From an uncultured Eubacteriales bacterium (lineage in GTDB: Bacteria > Bacillota > Clostridia > Oscillospirales > CAG-272), in assembly GCA_949878535.1 (NCBI GenBank), contig CATLAS010000026.1:1-8097 (forward strand): a stretch of DNA of 8,097 nt, given 5' to 3'. Within the stretch, counting starts at the first letter, position 1, and the number at the start of each line of letters is the position of its first letter. The position numbers were made by a program, and so were the translations under genes. This document shows positions 6,214-8,097 of this stretch, piece by piece. The notes beneath the pieces are model-generated. The model did not search any database. It had not been told where the DNA came from and saw only the letters and a list, made by a program, of their open reading frames with translations.

Positions 6214-6327
6214 TAGGGAGGCGTGGAGCCGTGCAGTGGAGCCTCACATGGGGCTTTTAAGTTCTCAGAAACTTTAAAGTGATTCCCCTGTATTTTTGTA
6301 AACTTTTTATGAACAATGTCTTCCCTC

Positions 6328-6356
6328 TTGAACAAACTTCCTTTTTATGCTAAAAT
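6328..6356 (+). promoter_or_regulatory. rpsB-tsf promoter, sigma-A type with extended -10
   Basis: TTGAAC (6328-6333) is followed after exactly 17 bases by TAAAAT (6351-6356), preceded by the extended -10 TGC (6348-6350). Transcription should start near 6362-6364, leaving a leader of about 117 bases before rpsB. It looks strong, as expected for a ribosomal protein operon. Confidence 0.8.
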
Positions 6357-6363
6357 ATAAAGC

Positions 6364-6479
6364 ACGCGCAAAGCGTAAAAACACACATGCGGCTGTATGA
6401 AATTGCCGGTTGCCGGACAGGCTCCTGTCGGGTGCAGTTCGTTGCCGCATGGTGGAAAAAACCTAAGGAGGACATTATC
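6364..6479 (+). ncRNA. Structured rpsB leader, possible S2 autoregulatory element
   Basis: The untranslated leader folds well on paper. A small 5' hairpin pairs ACGC (6364-6367) with GCGT (6373-6376). A long-range 8-bp stem pairs CATGCGGC (6386-6393) with GCCGCATG (6444-6451). It encloses a CC/GACAG arm with CTGTC/GG and a 4-base GCTC loop (about 6413-6432), plus two GCCGG copies. The outer stem ends 12 bases before the ribosome binding site TAAGGAGG (6464-6471). Ribosomal proteins often repress their own operons by binding such leaders. I cannot match it to a named RNA family from memory. Confidence 0.5.
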
Positions 6480-7226
6480 ATGTCTGTTGTATCCATCAAA
6501 CAGCTTCTTGAAGCAGGTGTGCATTTCGGTCACCATACAAGACGCTGGAACCCCAAAATGGCCGAATATATCTTCACTGAAAGAAACGGCATCTATATCA
6601 TCGACCTGCAGAAAACTATTAAAAAGTTCGATGAAGCGTACATGTTCGTGCGCGAAATCTCTGAAGCAGGCGGAAAAGTGCTGTTTGTCGGCACAAAGAA
6701 GCAGGCTTCCGATACCATTCGCGAGGAAGCAGAGCGCTGCGGTCAGTACTACGTAAACGTACGTTGGCTGGGCGGCATGCTCACCAACTACAAAACCATC
6801 CGCTCCAGTATCGCAAGACTGACCAACCTGGAAAAAATGCAGGAAGACGGCACTTTCGATATGCTCCCGAAAAAGGAAGTTGCTATGCTCCAGAAAGAAA
6901 TGATGATTCTGGAACGCAACCTGGGCGGTATTAAAACCATGAACGGACTGCCGGATGCAATCTTCATTGTTGACCCCCGCAAGGAACACAACGCGGTTCT
7001 GGAAGCAAAGAAGCTGGGTATCCCTGTAGTTGCAATCGTTGACACCAACTGTGATCCCGACGACGCAGATTATGTAATCCCCGGTAACGACGACGCAATC
7101 CGTGCGATTCGTCTTATCTCTTCTGTTCTGGCTGATGCTGTTATCGAAGGCAGACAGGGCGAGCAGACAGAAGAAGCTGCAGCTGAAAAAGAAGCTGTGG
7201 AAGCAGAGGAAGCAGCAGCTGAGTAA
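6480..7226 (+). CDS. rpsB: 30S ribosomal protein S2
   Basis: Small-subunit protein bridging the 30S head and body, needed for S1 or mRNA engagement. The 248-residue protein has the full S2 fold: the N-terminal signature [19 protein letters not shown] (9-27), [11 protein letters not shown] (36-46), RWLGGMLTN (95-103), the coiled-coil-like helical hairpin about 104-150, and the second signature with [18 protein letters not shown] (159-176) and [13 protein letters not shown] (182-194). The tail from about 226 is an acidic Ala/Glu repeat, common in Firmicutes S2. The start at 6480 has TAAGGAGG 8 bases upstream. An in-frame ATG at 6387 lies in the structured leader, lacks a ribosome binding site and adds non-homologous residues, so I reject it. 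It heads the conserved rpsB-tsf operon with no terminator before tsf. Confidence 0.97.
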   Translation: MSVVSIKQLLEAGVHFGHHTRRWNPKMAEYIFTERNGIYIIDLQKTIKKFDEAYMFVREISEAGGKVLFVGTKKQASDTIREEAERCGQYYVNVRWLGGMLTNYKTIRSSIARLTNLEKMQEDGTFDMLPKKEVAMLQKEMMILERNLGGIKTMNGLPDAIFIVDPRKEHNAVLEAKKLGIPVVAIVDTNCDPDDADYVIPGNDDAIRAIRLISSVLADAVIEGRQGEQTEEAAAEKEAVEAEEAAAE

Positions 7227-7258
7227 TTCCCCAAAAAAATCTGAGTCTATGAAAGGTA

Positions 7259-7267
7259 TGGTATAAT
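7259..7267 (+). promoter_or_regulatory. Extended -10 motif at the tsf start
   Basis: TGGTATAAT is a perfect extended -10 sequence, but the -35 region at the right distance (around 7239-7244, ATCTGA) is poor. If used, transcription would begin at about 7272-7275, on the tsf start codon, giving a leaderless or slightly truncated message. It may be a chance match in AT-rich DNA. Confidence 0.3.
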
Positions 7268-7271
7268 ATAT

Positions 7272-8097
7272 ATGGCAGCTATTACCGCAAAAATGGTAGC
7301 AGACCTGCGCGCAAAAACTGGCGTAGGTATGATGGAGTGCAAAAGGCACTCAATGAAGCAAACGGCGACTTTGACGAAGCTGTAAAGCTTCTTCGTGAAA
7401 AAGGTCTGTCCGTAGCAGCAAAAAAAGCAGGTAGAATCGCCGCTGAAGGCGTTGTTGATATCATGGTAGAAGGCGACTGCGCTGTAATGATCGAAGTAAA
7501 CGCAGAAACCGACTTTGTTGCAAAGAACGAAACCTTCAAGGAATTCGTTCGCGGCATTGAAAGAGCAATTCTTGCAGGCAAGCCGGCAACGATTGAGGAA
7601 CTTCTCGCTCTTCCGTATGACGACAGCTTCACTGTAGACGCAAAAGTGAAGGACATGATTTTTACCATTGGTGAAAACATGAACATCCGCCGCTTTGTTA
7701 TCGTGGAAGGCATTTTCTCCACTTATATCCATGGTGCAGGCACCACCGGCGTTATCGTTAAATTCAACACTGACGCTGACACCGCTGCAAAACCCGGCTT
7801 TGCAGAATTTGCAAAGAATATCGCGCTGCAGATCGCAGCCGGCTCTCCTCCCTCTTATGTAACACGGGATCAGGTTCCCGCTGCTGCAGTTGAGGAAGAA
7901 AAGCAGGTGCTGATCGCACAGATTAAAAATGATGAGAAAAATGCCAGCAAGCCCGATGCAATCATTGAAAAAATGGTTACCGGCAAGATCGGCAAATTCT
8001 ATCAGAGAGAGTGTCTCGTTGAGCAGGGCTATGTAAAGGATGACAGCATGTCTGTTGGTCAGTACATGGAAGCTACCGCGAAAGAACTCGGCGGTGC
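7272..8097 (+). CDS. tsf: Elongation factor Ts, frameshifted as written, 3' end outside window
   Basis: EF-Ts recharges EF-Tu by exchanging GDP for GTP; cytoplasmic. The N-terminal UBA-like domain starts [22 protein letters not shown]. The core reads [16 protein letters not shown], with the Clostridia-type IRRFVIVEG and [12 protein letters not shown] segments and the late [20 protein letters not shown]. After TGC (7338-7340) the DNA has four A then GG; the conserved CKKAL motif needs five A. As written, the first frame ends at TAA 7383-7385 after 37 codons. From GCA at 7346 the homologous frame stays open to the window edge with no further defect. The protein reaches KELGG, so roughly 25-30 residues are missing at the C terminus. 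Forty-five bases separate it from rpsB. The only ribosome-binding-like AAAGG (7252-7256) is a distant 15 bases from ATG. A homopolymer error is the simplest explanation; a real mutation would inactivate a normally essential gene. Confidence 0.92.

Larger units (their letters stand above)
5930..6260. repeat. Composite repeat element 3 between the GH18 gene and rpsB
   Basis: Most of the 583-bp gap between the GH18 gene and rpsB is repeat DNA. From the left: a reverse-complement copy of the 3046-3093 module (about 5933-5966); a perfect 9-bp stem GCCTCCTTT/AAAGGAGGC (5967-5975 with 5981-5989); another hairpin (6035-6055); a minus-oriented unit (6062-6117); a 33-base spacer; a plus-oriented variant unit (6151-6213); and a secondary module (about 6220-6258) ending CTCACATGGGGCTTTTAA. 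No credible coding frame is present. Bases 6261-6327 hold nothing I recognise apart from a small ACTTTAAAGT palindrome. The rpsB promoter and leader follow. Confidence 0.65.

Noticed and set aside
6387..6479. An rpsB N-terminal extension from the ATG at 6387
   Set aside because: It lies in the structured leader, lacks a ribosome binding site and is not part of the S2 family; 6480 has a near-perfect site.
7249..7266. A five-codon mini-ORF (MKGMV) just before tsf
   Set aside because: Too short to judge, without a ribosome binding site, and easily explained by chance.
6345..7349. A 334-codon open frame on the minus strand over rpsB
   Set aside because: It covers the rpsB promoter, leader and gene in antisense and runs into tsf; its product is a low-complexity Phe/Cys/His-rich shadow.

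Overview
The window looks like chromosomal DNA of a low-to-mid GC Firmicute, most likely an endospore-forming member of class Clostridia (gut Oscillospiraceae/Ruminococcaceae-like). The evidence is Clostridia-type housekeeping proteins, AAGGAGG-type ribosome binding sites, a signal-less LysM-LysM-GH18 protein of the spore-cortex SleL/YaaH type, and many short palindromic repeats of the CTCCCTT-loop-AAGGGAG kind that I recall as common in gut Clostridia. The placement is inference from sequence flavour, not a database result.

Layout: 1-240 holds dispersed repeats. pyk (pyruvate kinase, minus, 241-1659) and fba (class II fructose-bisphosphate aldolase, plus, 1906-2769) diverge from a 246-bp region with a good sigma-A-type promoter for each. 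fba ends at a clear intrinsic terminator. A repeat-filled gap (about 2815-3095) separates it from the convergent eno (enolase, minus, 3101-4372). eno diverges from a LysM-GH18 hydrolase (plus, 4598-5896). A 583-bp gap follows with more repeats, a minus-strand terminator-like hairpin and a strong promoter with a structured leader for rpsB (ribosomal protein S2, plus, 6480-7226). tsf (EF-Ts, plus, from 7272) runs off the right edge.

How the genes work together: fba, eno and pyk are three steps of glycolysis, in separate transcription units arranged as divergent and convergent neighbours rather than one operon. rpsB-tsf is the near-universal translation pair. The GH18 protein probably acts in spore peptidoglycan turnover and has no obvious link to its neighbours.

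Points needing a second look: (1) tsf as written is broken by a one-base deficit in an A run at 7341-7344, most simply a sequencing or assembly error, since the rest of the gene is intact. (2) Three composite inverted-repeat elements fill the gaps beyond gene 3' ends and are absent from both divergent promoter regions. (3) A structured rpsB leader could be an autoregulatory S2-binding RNA. (4) An extended -10 lies almost on top of the tsf start codon. I see no phage, CRISPR, transposase, tRNA or rRNA gene, and no evidence of a new multi-gene system; the composite repeats are the least explained structure here.
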